The position numbers and the translations under genes are program-made. From positions 372,001-436,000 of the forward strand of contig NZ_JANUFD010000004.1 in assembly GCF_024807945.1 (NCBI RefSeq): DNA of 64,000 nucleotides, written 5' to 3'. Below the pieces are notes generated by a model. That model saw only the letters and a list, made by a program, of their open reading frames with translations. It searched no databases and was not told the origin of the DNA. The stretch comes from Pseudomonas sp. JUb42 (GTDB taxonomy: Bacteria > Pseudomonadota > Gammaproteobacteria > Pseudomonadales > Pseudomonadaceae). Shown here piece after piece: positions 8,827 to 17,271 of the stretch. Within the stretch, counting starts at the first letter, position 1. Each line of letters opens with the position of its first letter.

Positions 8827-9060
8827 ATGAATAACAACGTTTCCGATCCATCCCTCGCTGCACTGGAACAATCCCTGCTCCACGCATCCGACGTCCTGCG
8901 CTGCCTCGCCGCCGTCGCCTATGAAACCGGCGACAGCCTCAGCGGCCCGAAACGCGACCTGGCCTTTTCCATGACCCATCTGGTCGATGTGCTAAAGGCT
9001 GACCTGGACAGTTCACTGGCCTATTTCGAGCCGAAAGCTGGACACCAATCAATGAACTAG
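8827..9060 (+). CDS. Small DUF6124/DUF3077-like protein, copy 1
   Basis: Encodes 77 aa starting MNNNVSDPSLAALEQSLLHA. The pattern LLHASDVLRCLAAV...LSGPKRDLAFSMTHLVDVLKADLDSSL resembles the small helical DUF6124 (formerly DUF3077) proteins that are abundant and multi-copy in Pseudomonas and have no assigned function. It is a close paralogue of the product at 62788-62997: most residues from the SDPSLAALEQSLLHAS segment to DLDSSLAYF are identical. No signal peptide or membrane segment. The Shine-Dalgarno is poor (AGAGAG), consistent with control by the structured leader. A REPIN follows the stop after 11 bases. Confidence 0.8.
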   Translation: MNNNVSDPSLAALEQSLLHASDVLRCLAAVAYETGDSLSGPKRDLAFSMTHLVDVLKADLDSSLAYFEPKAGHQSMN

Positions 9061-9071
9061 AGAGTGAACCC

Positions 9072-9163
9072 TGTGGGAGCGAATTCATTCGCGAAGAGAC
9101 CGGTACATCCGCCGCATTTGTGTCGTCTTCAACGACGTATTCGCGAATAAATTCGCTCCCACA
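9072..9163. repeat. REPIN, type A
   Basis: Inverted arms TGTGGGAGCGAATTCATTCG and TTCGCGAATAAATTCGCTCC (one base differs from perfect symmetry) enclose a variable loop; 92 bases, same size as the copy at 4171. It lies directly after the DUF6124-like gene. Confidence 0.9.
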
Positions 9164-9227
9164 GTTCGCTCCCATGACACTCGCTTTGACAGAGTCCGTC
9201 CACTTATAAAAACGCGTTGATTCACAC

Positions 9228-9317
9228 TCAACTCGGCGGAATGGTCGCCAGGGTAGCAATCACCAAAGTCAGCACCAGAAATCCAAATACCAAAACAGCC
9301 ATCTTGCCCATAGACAT
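9228..9317 (-). CDS. 29-residue single-pass membrane peptide
   Basis: The minus strand has GGAGG five bases before an ATG at 9317, then a 29-codon frame, MSMGKMAVLVFGFLVLTLVI followed by ATLATIPPS and TGA. Residues 6-25 form one hydrophobic helix flanked by a lysine at the N-terminus, as expected for a tiny inner-membrane protein. A longer in-frame extension to 9446 exists, but the strong ribosome binding site favours the short form. No family recognised. It is too short for ordinary gene finders, so it may be missing from annotations. Confidence 0.6.
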   Translation of the reverse strand: MSMGKMAVLVFGFLVLTLVIATLATIPPS

Positions 9318-9561
9318 AATTGCCTCCAACGTTTCATGGCTTGATCGTTGGGGCAATTGTCCGCCCGCTGCTGCACTCATAACAGCGTCAGATTCTGAAT
9401 AAAAATACGGATCAGATGACTTTTTCATGCCTCTGGCATGCGCCACGCCGCTCGGCGCCTTCCCCTGAGGCGATGATTGGATCCATGTTACAGTTTTCCC
9501 AAGTTGATGCTTAGTTACGCCCCTTAGAGGGGATTTACTTTAAAAGGAATGGGAAACAGAC

Positions 9562-11412
9562 ATGGCGGCGTCCGCATACGTTGATCAAATCCAGAAGTTG
9601 TACATTGCCTACTTTGGCCGCCCGGCAGACCCGGTCGGGCTGAACTACTGGGCCACCCAGGTAGATGCTGCAGGCGGTAACCTGTCCCTGGCCATTGCCG
9701 GTTTTTCTGCCTCCCTGGAGTCCGCCATACTCTATGGCAGCACCAGTTCGACAGACAAAATCACCGCCATTTATCTAAACCTGTTCAACCGCAATCCCGA
9801 GCCGGCAGGTTTGAGTTACTGGGTGCAACAACTGGATCAGAACACCCTGAGCCCGTCCAACGCGGCCTGGCAGATCCTTACCAATGCCGGTGCAGGCGAC
9901 GCCCAATCCGTGGCCAATAAACTGGCCATCGCTAATGCATTTACCGCGCAACTGGATACTGCCGCAGAGATCAAAGGTTACGGTGGTGCCAATGCCGGTG
10001 CATTTGCCCGGCAGTTCCTGCGCACGGTGGATTCGACTTCGGCCTCAGTGGTCGCGGCAACTTCCGGGCTGTCCGATGCCGTCGTTCGCGCCACGACGCC
10101 CACCGATACTTCACCAGGCTCGCGGACTTTCACCTTTACCACAGGCGTCGACAACTTCTTCGGCGGCGACGGTAATGACACGGCCATCGGTGATGAATCG
10201 ACCTTTACTCCCGGCAATTTTTTTTACGGCGGCGACGGAATAGACACGCTGATCATGACGATGGCGAGCCTGCACCAACTGACCGGTAGCCTTCAGCATG
10301 TCGAAATAGTGAATATTACTTCGGCCAGCGGCGGGACATTCTCTGCTCCCTTTGACGTCACCACCGTCAACCTGACCGTCGCAGGCAATGGCCTGACGAC
10401 CCTTGACCCGGTCGCCAACTCCAGCGTCACCACCGCAGGCTCCGTGAGTATCGTCGGCGCAGGGGCTAATTCCATCACCATCAAGGACAGTTCAGGCATA
10501 TCCATCATCCGTGGCGGTGAAGGCACGTTAGCCCTGACCCTGGACCATGTCAGCGCTCCTACCGCACAAATCACTGCCAGCGCGATACTCAACAGCCTGA
10601 CCCTGAAGAACCAGCAGTCGGCCTTGTCCCTGGACCTGAGCAGCGCGGCGTCCGCCAATCTGGCGCTCAACCTGCAGGATGCCGGCTACGCGGCAGACGG
10701 TTCGGTTGTCGGCATTGCCATCACTGCGGGCACCATCACCAAGAACCTTGCCCTCGTCGCAAGCGGCACCAAGAGCGCCGTTGGCCTGACAGGCAACGCC
10801 CTGGAAAGTATCCTGATCAGTGGCAGTTCTGCCCTGAGCCTCGACGTGGCGGCCCAGAGCGGCAGCACGGCGTCGAAACTCACCAGCATCGATGGCTCGA
10901 CTGCCACCGGCAACCTGTTGATCACCACCCACGCCGCCACAACCACGGGCGGCCAATCGGCGCTGGCGATCAAGACCGGCAGCGGTAATGACCTGATCAG
11001 CGTCGCCACCTCCAGCTTCTCCGGTTCACTGGCCGCCACCGTCACCACCGGCACTGGCAAGGACACGGTGGATGTCAGCAACGCCACCCTCGCCTCCCTC
11101 AGCAACAAGCAAATCACCACCATCACCGACCTGACCCGTGGCCAGGATTCAGTGAAATTCGCCGCAGGCGGCACCTTCAATGCCAGCGAAGTGAATGTCA
11201 GCACCGCCACCAGCCTGGATGCTGCCATCACCGCTGCCCTTGGTGCGGTCAGTAGCACACAGTGGTTCAAGTACGCAGGCGATACCTACCTGGTCAACAA
11301 CGACAACATCAGCGGCCTCAACGCAGCCGATATCGTCGTCAAATTGAGCGGCACGCTTGATTTGAGCAGCGGTTCGATCTCGGCAACCGGCGTGCTGTCC
11401 TTCACCGCGTAA
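9562..11412 (+). CDS. DUF4214-domain exoprotein, probable type I secretion substrate
   Basis: A 616-residue protein very rich in Ala, Gly, Ser, Thr and Asn. The N-terminus has two DUF4214-type repeats (YVDQIQKLYIAYFGRPADP and IYLNLFNRNPEPAGLSYWV, residues about 5-25 and 72-92), a module common in secreted S-layer-like and RTX proteins. A GGDGNDT motif near residue 205 resembles an RTX calcium-binding repeat. The rest predicts as beta-strand repeats, ending in a hydrophobic, aspartate-containing C-terminus (GTLDLSSGSISATGVLSFTA) like type I secretion signals. There is no Sec signal peptide. No ABC/MFP/TolC secretion genes lie in this window, so the cognate transporter must be elsewhere. Likely surface layer or adhesin role, inferred. 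Confidence 0.82.
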   Translation: MAASAYVDQIQKLYIAYFGRPADPVGLNYWATQVDAAGGNLSLAIAGFSASLESAILYGSTSSTDKITAIYLNLFNRNPEPAGLSYWVQQLDQNTLSPSNAAWQILTNAGAGDAQSVANKLAIANAFTAQLDTAAEIKGYGGANAGAFARQFLRTVDSTSASVVAATSGLSDAVVRATTPTDTSPGSRTFTFTTGVDNFFGGDGNDTAIGDESTFTPGNFFYGGDGIDTLIMTMASLHQLTGSLQHVEIVNITSASGGTFSAPFDVTTVNLTVAGNGLTTLDPVANSSVTTAGSVSIVGAGANSITIKDSSGISIIRGGEGTLALTLDHVSAPTAQITASAILNSLTLKNQQSALSLDLSSAASANLALNLQDAGYAADGSVVGIAITAGTITKNLALVASGTKSAVGLTGNALESILISGSSALSLDVAAQSGSTASKLTSIDGSTATGNLLITTHAATTTGGQSALAIKTGSGNDLISVATSSFSGSLAATVTTGTGKDTVDVSNATLASLSNKQITTITDLTRGQDSVKFAAGGTFNASEVNVSTATSLDAAITAALGAVSSTQWFKYAGDTYLVNNDNISGLNAADIVVKLSGTLDLSSGSISATGVLSFTA

Positions 11413-11446
11413 AAAACCGGCCCCACCTGCGGGTGGGGCTTGTTGG
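11412..11446 (+). terminator. Terminator of the DUF4214 gene
   Basis: Hairpin GCCCCACC-TGC-GGTGGGGC directly after the stop codon, preceded by an A-run and followed by a short T-rich TTGTT. Weak tail but well placed. Confidence 0.65.
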
Positions 11447-11481
11447 CTGCACAATAGGCATTCAATCAGGGAAGTATCCGC

Positions 11482-11802
11482 ATGAAGCTATGGATAACCG
11501 GTCTCGCCATCGTCGCACTATCAGGCTGCGGCACAGTCAAGACACTCAATGACGAAAAAGGCGCCGCCGATGATCTGGCGCGCTGGCAATCCAACTGCAA
11601 CACCATTCCCCGGGCCTACAGCGGCGCGGCCTACCAGTTCTGCAATCTCGACGCGCCACAACGCGCAGGCTCGCACTGGGCTGCACCGCCCATCTTGCTG
11701 GATTTGATCATTTCCGGGATTGCCGACACCCTCGTGCTGCCGTACACCGGTTATCAGCAATATCAGCAAGGCGATATCAAGGTGCGGCGCAAGCAGTATT
11801 GA
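11482..11802 (+). CDS. YceK/YidQ-family lipoprotein
   Basis: A 106-residue product with a lipoprotein signal peptide, MKLWITGLAIVALSGC (LSGC lipobox, Cys16), then a short domain with CNTIPRAYSG...YQFCNLDAP and a hydrophobic DLIISGIADTLVLPYT segment before YQQYQQGDI. This is the pattern of the YceK/YidQ (DUF1375) family of small envelope lipoproteins, function unknown. Two Cys in the mature protein could form a disulphide. Preceded by GGGAAGT; independent of its neighbours. Confidence 0.85.
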   Translation: MKLWITGLAIVALSGCGTVKTLNDEKGAADDLARWQSNCNTIPRAYSGAAYQFCNLDAPQRAGSHWAAPPILLDLIISGIADTLVLPYTGYQQYQQGDIKVRRKQY

Positions 11803-12150
11803 GTCCGCCTGTGCGTGCGGCATAAATCTGCTCGAAGGCTGTACGGCACCACAAATCGACCGACGGCCTTTCACTCCCTCCACACGCGCTTTTCAAATAT
11901 TGAGCTGCCACCTGTGCGGCTTGGTATTTCCCTGTGGCCTTGCCTCCAGAGCGAAATCGCACCGCCATCCCCCCAGGGCTCGCCCCTGCAAACTCGATCA
12001 GAACTGCACCTCAAACGCTATCCCCAGACAAGTTTTATTGAACGATCCCGTCTTTCCTGCACTCGATAAAACGAGGTCGCTGACGGCGCAAGGCGATATT
12101 TCGCAGCGTCGCAGGGCCAAAACGTTACGAGTCACACAGGATTCAGACAG
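11803..12150. other. Intergenic region upstream of asnO
   Basis: 348 bases without a supported gene. It should hold the promoter of the NAGGN operon, which is osmotically induced in other bacteria, but I could not pick a convincing -35/-10 or AlgU-type site. An AGGA lies ten bases before the asnO ATG. No REPIN is present here. Confidence 0.5.
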
Positions 12151-13923
12151 ATGTGCGGATTAGCAGGAGAGTTACGTTTCGACCATCAACCGGCAGACCT
12201 TGCCGCCGTTGAGCGCATGACCCACAGCCTGGCGCCACGGGGCCCGGATGCGTGGGGCTTCCATAGCCAGGGGCCGGTTGCCCTGGGTCATCGGCGGTTG
12301 AAAATCATGGACCTGTCCGACGGCTCTGCGCAGCCGATGATCGACAGTCATCTGGGTCTGTCCCTGGCCTTTAATGGTGCCATTTATAACTTTCCGGAGT
12401 TGCGTGCCGAACTGGAGGCGCTGGGTTATGCCTTCCATTCGGGCGGTGATACCGAAGTGCTGCTAAAGGGCTATCATGCCTGGGGCGAGGACATGCTGCC
12501 CAAGCTCAACGGCATGTTTGCCTTTGCCATCTGGGAGCGTGACAAGCAGAACCTGTTCATCGCTCGCGACCGTCTGGGCGTCAAGCCGCTGTACCTGTCG
12601 CGTACCGACAAGCGCCTGCGCTTTGCCTCGACGCTGCCTGCGCTGCTCAAGGGTGGCGATGTCAGTACCCTGCTGGACCCGATTGCCCTCAATCATTACT
12701 TGAACTTCCATGCCGTGGTGCCAGCGCCGCGCACGCTGCTGGCAGGCGTAGAGAAATTGCCGCCCGCCAGCTGGATGCGCTTCGATGCCAGCGGCAAGGT
12801 CGAGCAGAAGGTCTGGTGGACCCTGCCCTACGGCCCTCACGCCGATGAACAACATCTGGAGCTGGAAGACTGGCGCGACCGCGTACTCGATGCCACCCGC
12901 GAAGCTGTGGCGATTCGCCAGCGTGCAGCGGTGGATGTCGGTGTGCTGCTGTCCGGCGGTGTCGATTCCAGCCTGTTGGTCGGGCTGTTGCGAGAGGTTG
13001 GCGTAGAAGACTTGTCCACTTTCTCCATCGGCTTTCAGGATGCCGGTGGCGAGCGCGGTGACGAGTTTCAGTATTCTGACCTGATCGCCAAGCATTACGG
13101 CACCCGTCATCACCAATTGCGCATCAACGAGAAGGAAATCATCGAGCAACTGCCAGCGGCGTTCCGCGCAATGAGCGAGCCGATGGTCAGCCACGACTGC
13201 ATCGCTTTCTACCTGCTGTCCCGGGAAGTCGCCAAGCACTGCAAAGTGGTGCAAAGCGGCCAGGGTGCCGACGAGCTGTTCGCCGGCTACCACTGGTACC
13301 CGCAAGTGGACGGCGCCACTGACCCGGTGGCCGCTTATCGTGATGCCTTTGTCGACCGCAGCTACCGCGAATACGCCGCCACCGTGCAGTCACGCTGGCT
13401 GACTGAAAACGATGCCGCCGGAGACTTTGTCCGCGACCATTTCGCCCAGCCTGGCGCCGATGCCGCAGTGGACAAAGCCCTGCGCCTGGACAGCACAGTG
13501 ATGTTGGTCGATGACCCGGTCAAACGGGTGGACAACATGACCATGGCCTGGGGCCTTGAGGCCCGCACGCCGTTCCTCGATTACCGTCTGGTGGAGCTGT
13601 CGGCGCGAATTCCGGCGCGTTTCAAGCTGCCGGATGGCGGCAAGCAGGTACTCAAGGAAGCCGCGCGCCTGGTCATTCCGTCTGAAGTGATCGACCGCAA
13701 GAAGGGTTACTTCCCGGTGCCCGGTCTGAAACATCTGGAAGGCGACACCCTGGGTTGGGTCCGCGATCTGCTGACCGACCCTAGTCAGGATCGTGGTCTG
13801 TTCAACCCGGCCATGCTCGATACCTTGTTGACCAATCCTCAGGGCCAACTGACGCCCCTGCGTGGCTCCAAGCTGTGGCAACTGGCGGCTCTGAACCTGT
13901 GGCTCAGCGAACAAGGACTCTGA
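12151..13923 (+). CDS. asnO: N-acetylglutaminylglutamine amidotransferase (asparagine-synthase family)
   Basis: A 590-residue class II glutamine amidotransferase. After Met1 comes the nucleophile Cys2 (MCGLAGEL). The N-terminal glutaminase domain spans about residues 2-200 (RGPDAWG, LAFNGAIYNF, GDTEVLLKGY), and the synthetase domain carries the ATP-binding LSGGVDSS near residue 268. It closely resembles asparagine synthetase, but its position immediately before ngg and an M42 peptidase identifies it as the enzyme that amidates N-acetylglutaminylglutamine to NAGGN, a compatible solute used by Pseudomonas under high salt. First gene of the operon; only three bases separate it from ngg. Confidence 0.93.
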   Translation: MCGLAGELRFDHQPADLAAVERMTHSLAPRGPDAWGFHSQGPVALGHRRLKIMDLSDGSAQPMIDSHLGLSLAFNGAIYNFPELRAELEALGYAFHSGGDTEVLLKGYHAWGEDMLPKLNGMFAFAIWERDKQNLFIARDRLGVKPLYLSRTDKRLRFASTLPALLKGGDVSTLLDPIALNHYLNFHAVVPAPRTLLAGVEKLPPASWMRFDASGKVEQKVWWTLPYGPHADEQHLELEDWRDRVLDATREAVAIRQRAAVDVGVLLSGGVDSSLLVGLLREVGVEDLSTFSIGFQDAGGERGDEFQYSDLIAKHYGTRHHQLRINEKEIIEQLPAAFRAMSEPMVSHDCIAFYLLSREVAKHCKVVQSGQGADELFAGYHWYPQVDGATDPVAAYRDAFVDRSYREYAATVQSRWLTENDAAGDFVRDHFAQPGADAAVDKALRLDSTVMLVDDPVKRVDNMTMAWGLEARTPFLDYRLVELSARIPARFKLPDGGKQVLKEAARLVIPSEVIDRKKGYFPVPGLKHLEGDTLGWVRDLLTDPSQDRGLFNPAMLDTLLTNPQGQLTPLRGSKLWQLAALNLWLSEQGL

Positions 13924-13926
13924 TCA

Positions 13927-15672
13927 ATGAAGCACCCCATGGCCTACAACCAACGCATGCTGCGCGGGCAATCGCCGACCTGGGAGCGCTTGCAGGCGCG
14001 CTTTGCCGAAGACGGCAGCCAACCCGACACCCAGCCACTGGCCCTGCACTGCGGCTGGGGGCGACTGTTGCTCGGTCACACCTTCCCCGACCCGGCGGCG
14101 TTGGCTGAAGAACTGCTCAAGGAAAAGCCCGGCGAACGTGACATTGCCTTGTACGTCGCCGCGCCCCAACAGGTGCTGGCCCAGGCGCCGCAGCAGCTGT
14201 TCCTCGACCCGTCCGACACCCTGCGCCTGTTTTTCAGCGACTATCGCCCCGCGCAAAGAGTGTTCCGCGGCTTTCGCATTCGCCGGGCGCAGAGCGACGC
14301 CGATTGGCAGGCAATCAATCAGCTGTATATCAGCCGTGGCATGTTGCCTATCGATCCGCAACTGCTGACACCGCGCCATCAAGGCGGCCCGGTGTATTGG
14401 CTGGCTGAGGACGAAGGTACTAATGCAGTGATCGGCAGCGTCATGGGCCTCAATCATCAGAAGGCCTTTAACGACCCGGAAAACGGCAGCAGCCTGTGGT
14501 GCCTGGCCGTAGATCCGCGCTGCACCCGCCCCGGCGTTGGCGAAGTGCTGGTACGGCACCTGATCGAACACTTCATGAGCCGTGGCTTAAGCTATCTCGA
14601 CCTGTCGGTGCTGCATGACAACGAGCAGGCCAAGAGCCTCTACGCCAAACTGGGCTTTCGCAACCTGCCGACCTTCGCCGTCAAGCGCAAAAACGGTATC
14701 AACGAAGCGCTGTTCCTCGGCCCAAGCCCACAGGCGCAGTTCAATCCCTATGCGCGGATCATTGTCGAAGAAGCACACCGACGCGGCATCGAAGTGCAGG
14801 TCGATAACGCCGACGCAGGGCTGTTTACCCTCACCCATGGCGGGCGCCGGGTGCGTTGCCGCGAATCCCTCAGCGACCTGACCACCGCCGTAAGCATGAC
14901 CCTGTGCCAGGACAAGAGCCTGACCCACAGCACCCTGAAAGCGGCCGGTTTACTGCTACCGGCGCAGCAACTGGCGGGCAACGGCGATGACAACCTGGCC
15001 TTCCTGGAAGCCCACGAGCGCATCGTGGTCAAGCCGCTGGATGGCGAACAGGGCCATGGCGTGGCCGTGGACTTGCGCAGCATCGAAGACGTGCAGCACG
15101 CCATTGAGCGGGCCAAGGCCTTCGACAGTCGCGTACTGCTGGAAAGCTTCCATGAAGGCCTCGACCTGCGCATCGTCGTCATTGGTTTTGAAGTGGTAGC
15201 GGCTGCGATCCGTCGCCCGGCCGAGATCATCGGCGACGGTCGCCACACCATCATCCAGTTGATCGAAGCCCAGAGCCGCCGCCGCGCTGCCGCCACCAGT
15301 GGCGAGAGCAAGATCCCCATGGACGAAGAAACCGAACGCACCGTGGCCGATGCCGGCTTTAGCTACAGCGATGTGCTGCCCATGGATCAGCGCCTGGCCG
15401 TGCGCCGCACCGCCAACCTGCACACCGGTGGCGTGCTCGAAGACGTCACCACGATCCTCCATCCGGTCCTGCTCGACGCCGCCGTACGCGCGGCCCGGGC
15501 CCTGGATATCCCAGTGGTCGGCCTGGACCTGATGGTCCCTGCCGCCGATCAGCCCGAGTACGTGTTTATCGAAGCCAACGAACGGGTCGGCCTGGCCAAC
15601 CACGAGCCGCAGCCGACGGCCGAGCGGTTTGTTGACCTGTTGTTTCCGCACAGTTTGCCCGTGCACGGTTAG
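13927..15672 (+). CDS. ngg: N-acetylglutaminylglutamine synthetase (GNAT/ATP-grasp)
   Basis: A 581-residue fusion. An N-terminal GNAT acetyltransferase domain (about residues 110-260, with the CoA-loop-like RPGVGEVLVRHLIEHF and LYAKLGFR) precedes an ATP-grasp ligase domain (about 300-575, with VVKPLDGEQGHGV and EYVFIEANERVGL). This pair of activities fits acetylation of glutamine and ligation of two glutamines, the step before amidation by AsnO. The start is ATG 13927, three bases after the asnO stop. A REPIN, not a promoter, separates it from the peptidase gene downstream, so that gene may be transcribed with it. Confidence 0.93.
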   Translation: MKHPMAYNQRMLRGQSPTWERLQARFAEDGSQPDTQPLALHCGWGRLLLGHTFPDPAALAEELLKEKPGERDIALYVAAPQQVLAQAPQQLFLDPSDTLRLFFSDYRPAQRVFRGFRIRRAQSDADWQAINQLYISRGMLPIDPQLLTPRHQGGPVYWLAEDEGTNAVIGSVMGLNHQKAFNDPENGSSLWCLAVDPRCTRPGVGEVLVRHLIEHFMSRGLSYLDLSVLHDNEQAKSLYAKLGFRNLPTFAVKRKNGINEALFLGPSPQAQFNPYARIIVEEAHRRGIEVQVDNADAGLFTLTHGGRRVRCRESLSDLTTAVSMTLCQDKSLTHSTLKAAGLLLPAQQLAGNGDDNLAFLEAHERIVVKPLDGEQGHGVAVDLRSIEDVQHAIERAKAFDSRVLLESFHEGLDLRIVVIGFEVVAAAIRRPAEIIGDGRHTIIQLIEAQSRRRAAATSGESKIPMDEETERTVADAGFSYSDVLPMDQRLAVRRTANLHTGGVLEDVTTILHPVLLDAAVRAARALDIPVVGLDLMVPAADQPEYVFIEANERVGLANHEPQPTAERFVDLLFPHSLPVHG

Positions 15673-15690
15673 GACACGACGCCACCTTCC

Positions 15691-15782
15691 TGTAGGAGCG
15701 TGGCTTGCCCGCGAAAGGGCCGGTACATCCGACCCATTGTTTGAGCCTGCTCCACAGCCTTCGCGGGCAAGCCTCGCTCCAA
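15691..15782. repeat. REPIN, type B (GCTTGCCCGCGAA)
   Basis: Left arm TGTAGGAGCGTGGCTTGCCC and right arm GGGCAAGCCTCGCTCC flank a variable loop. It sits inside the NAGGN operon between ngg and the peptidase gene, where it could form a hairpin in the mRNA. Same type as 42788 and 58623. Confidence 0.88.
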
Positions 15783-15807
15783 CGAGCCCATGCTCCAAAG
15801 GAGTTCT

Positions 15808-17007
15808 ATGACTGCTTCTAAGAAAACCCCCGAACCGGATCTGCAATACCTGCAAAAAGTCCTGCTGGAAATGCTCTCCATCCCCAGCCCTACCGGCTTC
15901 ACCGACACCATCGTGCGCTACGTCGCCGAGCGTCTGGAAGAACTGGGTATTCCCTTCGAGCTGACCCGCCGTGGCACCATCCGCGCCACTCTCAAGGGTC
16001 GGCAGAACAGCCCGGACCGGGCGGTCTCGGCGCACCTCGATACCATCGGCGCCACCGTGCGCGAAGTGAAAGACAACGGGCGCTTGGCCCTGGCCGCAGT
16101 GGGCCACTGGTCCAGCCGTTTCGCCGAGGGCAGCCGGGTCAGCGTGTTTACCGATACCGGCGTGATCCGCGGTAGCGTTCTGCCGCTGATGGCCTCCGGG
16201 CATGCCTTCAATACCGCAGTCGATGAAATGCCCATTAGCTGGGAGCATATCGAGCTGCGTCTGGATGCCTACAGCTCGACCCGGGCCGATTGCGAGTCCC
16301 TGGGGGTCAATATCGGTGATTTCGTTGCTTTCGATCCGTTGCCGGAGTTCACCGAAAGTGGCCATATCAGCGCGCGCCACCTGGACGACAAGGCCGGGGT
16401 CGCGGCGCTGCTGACGGCGCTCAAGGGTATCGTCGACAGTGGTGCAGAACCTTTGATCGACTGCCACCCGCTATTCACCATCACCGAGGAAACCGGCACC
16501 GGCGCGGCGGGCGCCCTGCCCTGGGATGTCAGCGAGTTCGTCGGCATCGACATCGCCCCGGTCGCCCCTGGCCAGCATTCCAGTGAGCACACCGTAAGCG
16601 TGGCCATGCAGGATTCCAGCGGGCCATATGACTATCACCTGTCGCGCCATCTCCTGGATCTGGGCCGCGAGAATGAGCTGCCGCTGCGTCGCGATGTATT
16701 TCGCTACTACTTCAGCGATGCCCATTCGGCCGTAACCGCCGGGCACGATATCCGCACCGCCCTGCTGGCTTTTGGCTGCGATGCGACCCATGGCTATGAG
16801 CGCACCCATATCGACAGCCTCAGCGCCCTGAGCCGCCTGCTCACAGCCTATATGCTCAGCCCGCCGGTCTTCGCCAGCGACGCGCAACCGGCGCAGACCT
16901 CACTGGAGCGTTTCAGCCATCAGATCGAGCACGACGCGCAGATGGAAAGCGACACACGCGTGCCACCGGTGGACAGTCTGGTCGGAAACAAACGGGAAGA
17001 GGCCTGA
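15808..17007 (+). CDS. NAGGN-associated M42-family metallopeptidase
   Basis: A 399-residue co-catalytic zinc aminopeptidase-like protein. Visible features: SIPSPTGFTDTIVRYV near residue 20, AHLDTIGATV (metal-binding His-x-Asp) near 75, RHLDDKAGVAAL (bridging Asp) near 190, ITEETGTGAAG (catalytic and metal-binding Glu pair) near 225, and DIAPVAPGQ. The ATG at 15808 has AAAGGAG four bases upstream, so I prefer it to an in-frame ATG at 15790. Members of this subgroup are found beside asnO and ngg and probably degrade or trim NAGGN or its peptide intermediate; that role is inferred from context. Confidence 0.9.
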   Translation: MTASKKTPEPDLQYLQKVLLEMLSIPSPTGFTDTIVRYVAERLEELGIPFELTRRGTIRATLKGRQNSPDRAVSAHLDTIGATVREVKDNGRLALAAVGHWSSRFAEGSRVSVFTDTGVIRGSVLPLMASGHAFNTAVDEMPISWEHIELRLDAYSSTRADCESLGVNIGDFVAFDPLPEFTESGHISARHLDDKAGVAALLTALKGIVDSGAEPLIDCHPLFTITEETGTGAAGALPWDVSEFVGIDIAPVAPGQHSSEHTVSVAMQDSSGPYDYHLSRHLLDLGRENELPLRRDVFRYYFSDAHSAVTAGHDIRTALLAFGCDATHGYERTHIDSLSALSRLLTAYMLSPPVFASDAQPAQTSLERFSHQIEHDAQMESDTRVPPVDSLVGNKREEA

Positions 17008-17038
17008 TATGATCGCAGGTCACTGATGCGAGAACGCC

Positions 17039-17266
17039 ATGCTGATTCCCTACGACCAACTCGAAGCCGAGACCCTGACCCGCCTGATCGAGGATTTCGT
17101 CACCCGCGACGGCACCGACAATGGCGATGACACCCCGCTGGAAACCCGTGTGCTGCGGGTCCGCCAGGCCTTAGGCAAAGGCCAGGCGGTGATCTTCTTC
17201 GATGTGGAAAGCCAGCAGTGCCAGTTGATGGCCAGGCACGAAGTGCCCAAGGACATGTTTGACTGA
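17039..17266 (+). CDS. yheU: YheU-family protein
   Basis: A 75-residue acidic protein, MLIPYDQLEAETLTRLIEDF onward, with the conserved YheU (UPF0270) core: an N-terminal IPYDQL, a central TRDGTDNGD and a QALGKGQAVIFFD segment. No function is established for the family. It follows the NAGGN peptidase by 31 bases and may be co-transcribed. Converges on the csrA-family gene, with five bases between the stop codons. Confidence 0.9.
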   Translation: MLIPYDQLEAETLTRLIEDFVTRDGTDNGDDTPLETRVLRVRQALGKGQAVIFFDVESQQCQLMARHEVPKDMFD

Positions 17267-17271
17267 GAGGG

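Noticed and set aside
9228..9446. 72-codon form of the small minus-strand peptide
   Set aside because: The extra N-terminal part has no ribosome binding site and would bury the strong GGAGG-ATG start; the 29-codon form is preferred.
14956..16467. 503-codon minus-strand frame across ngg and the M42 gene
   Set aside because: Antisense to two conserved genes and spanning the REPIN, so not a plausible gene.
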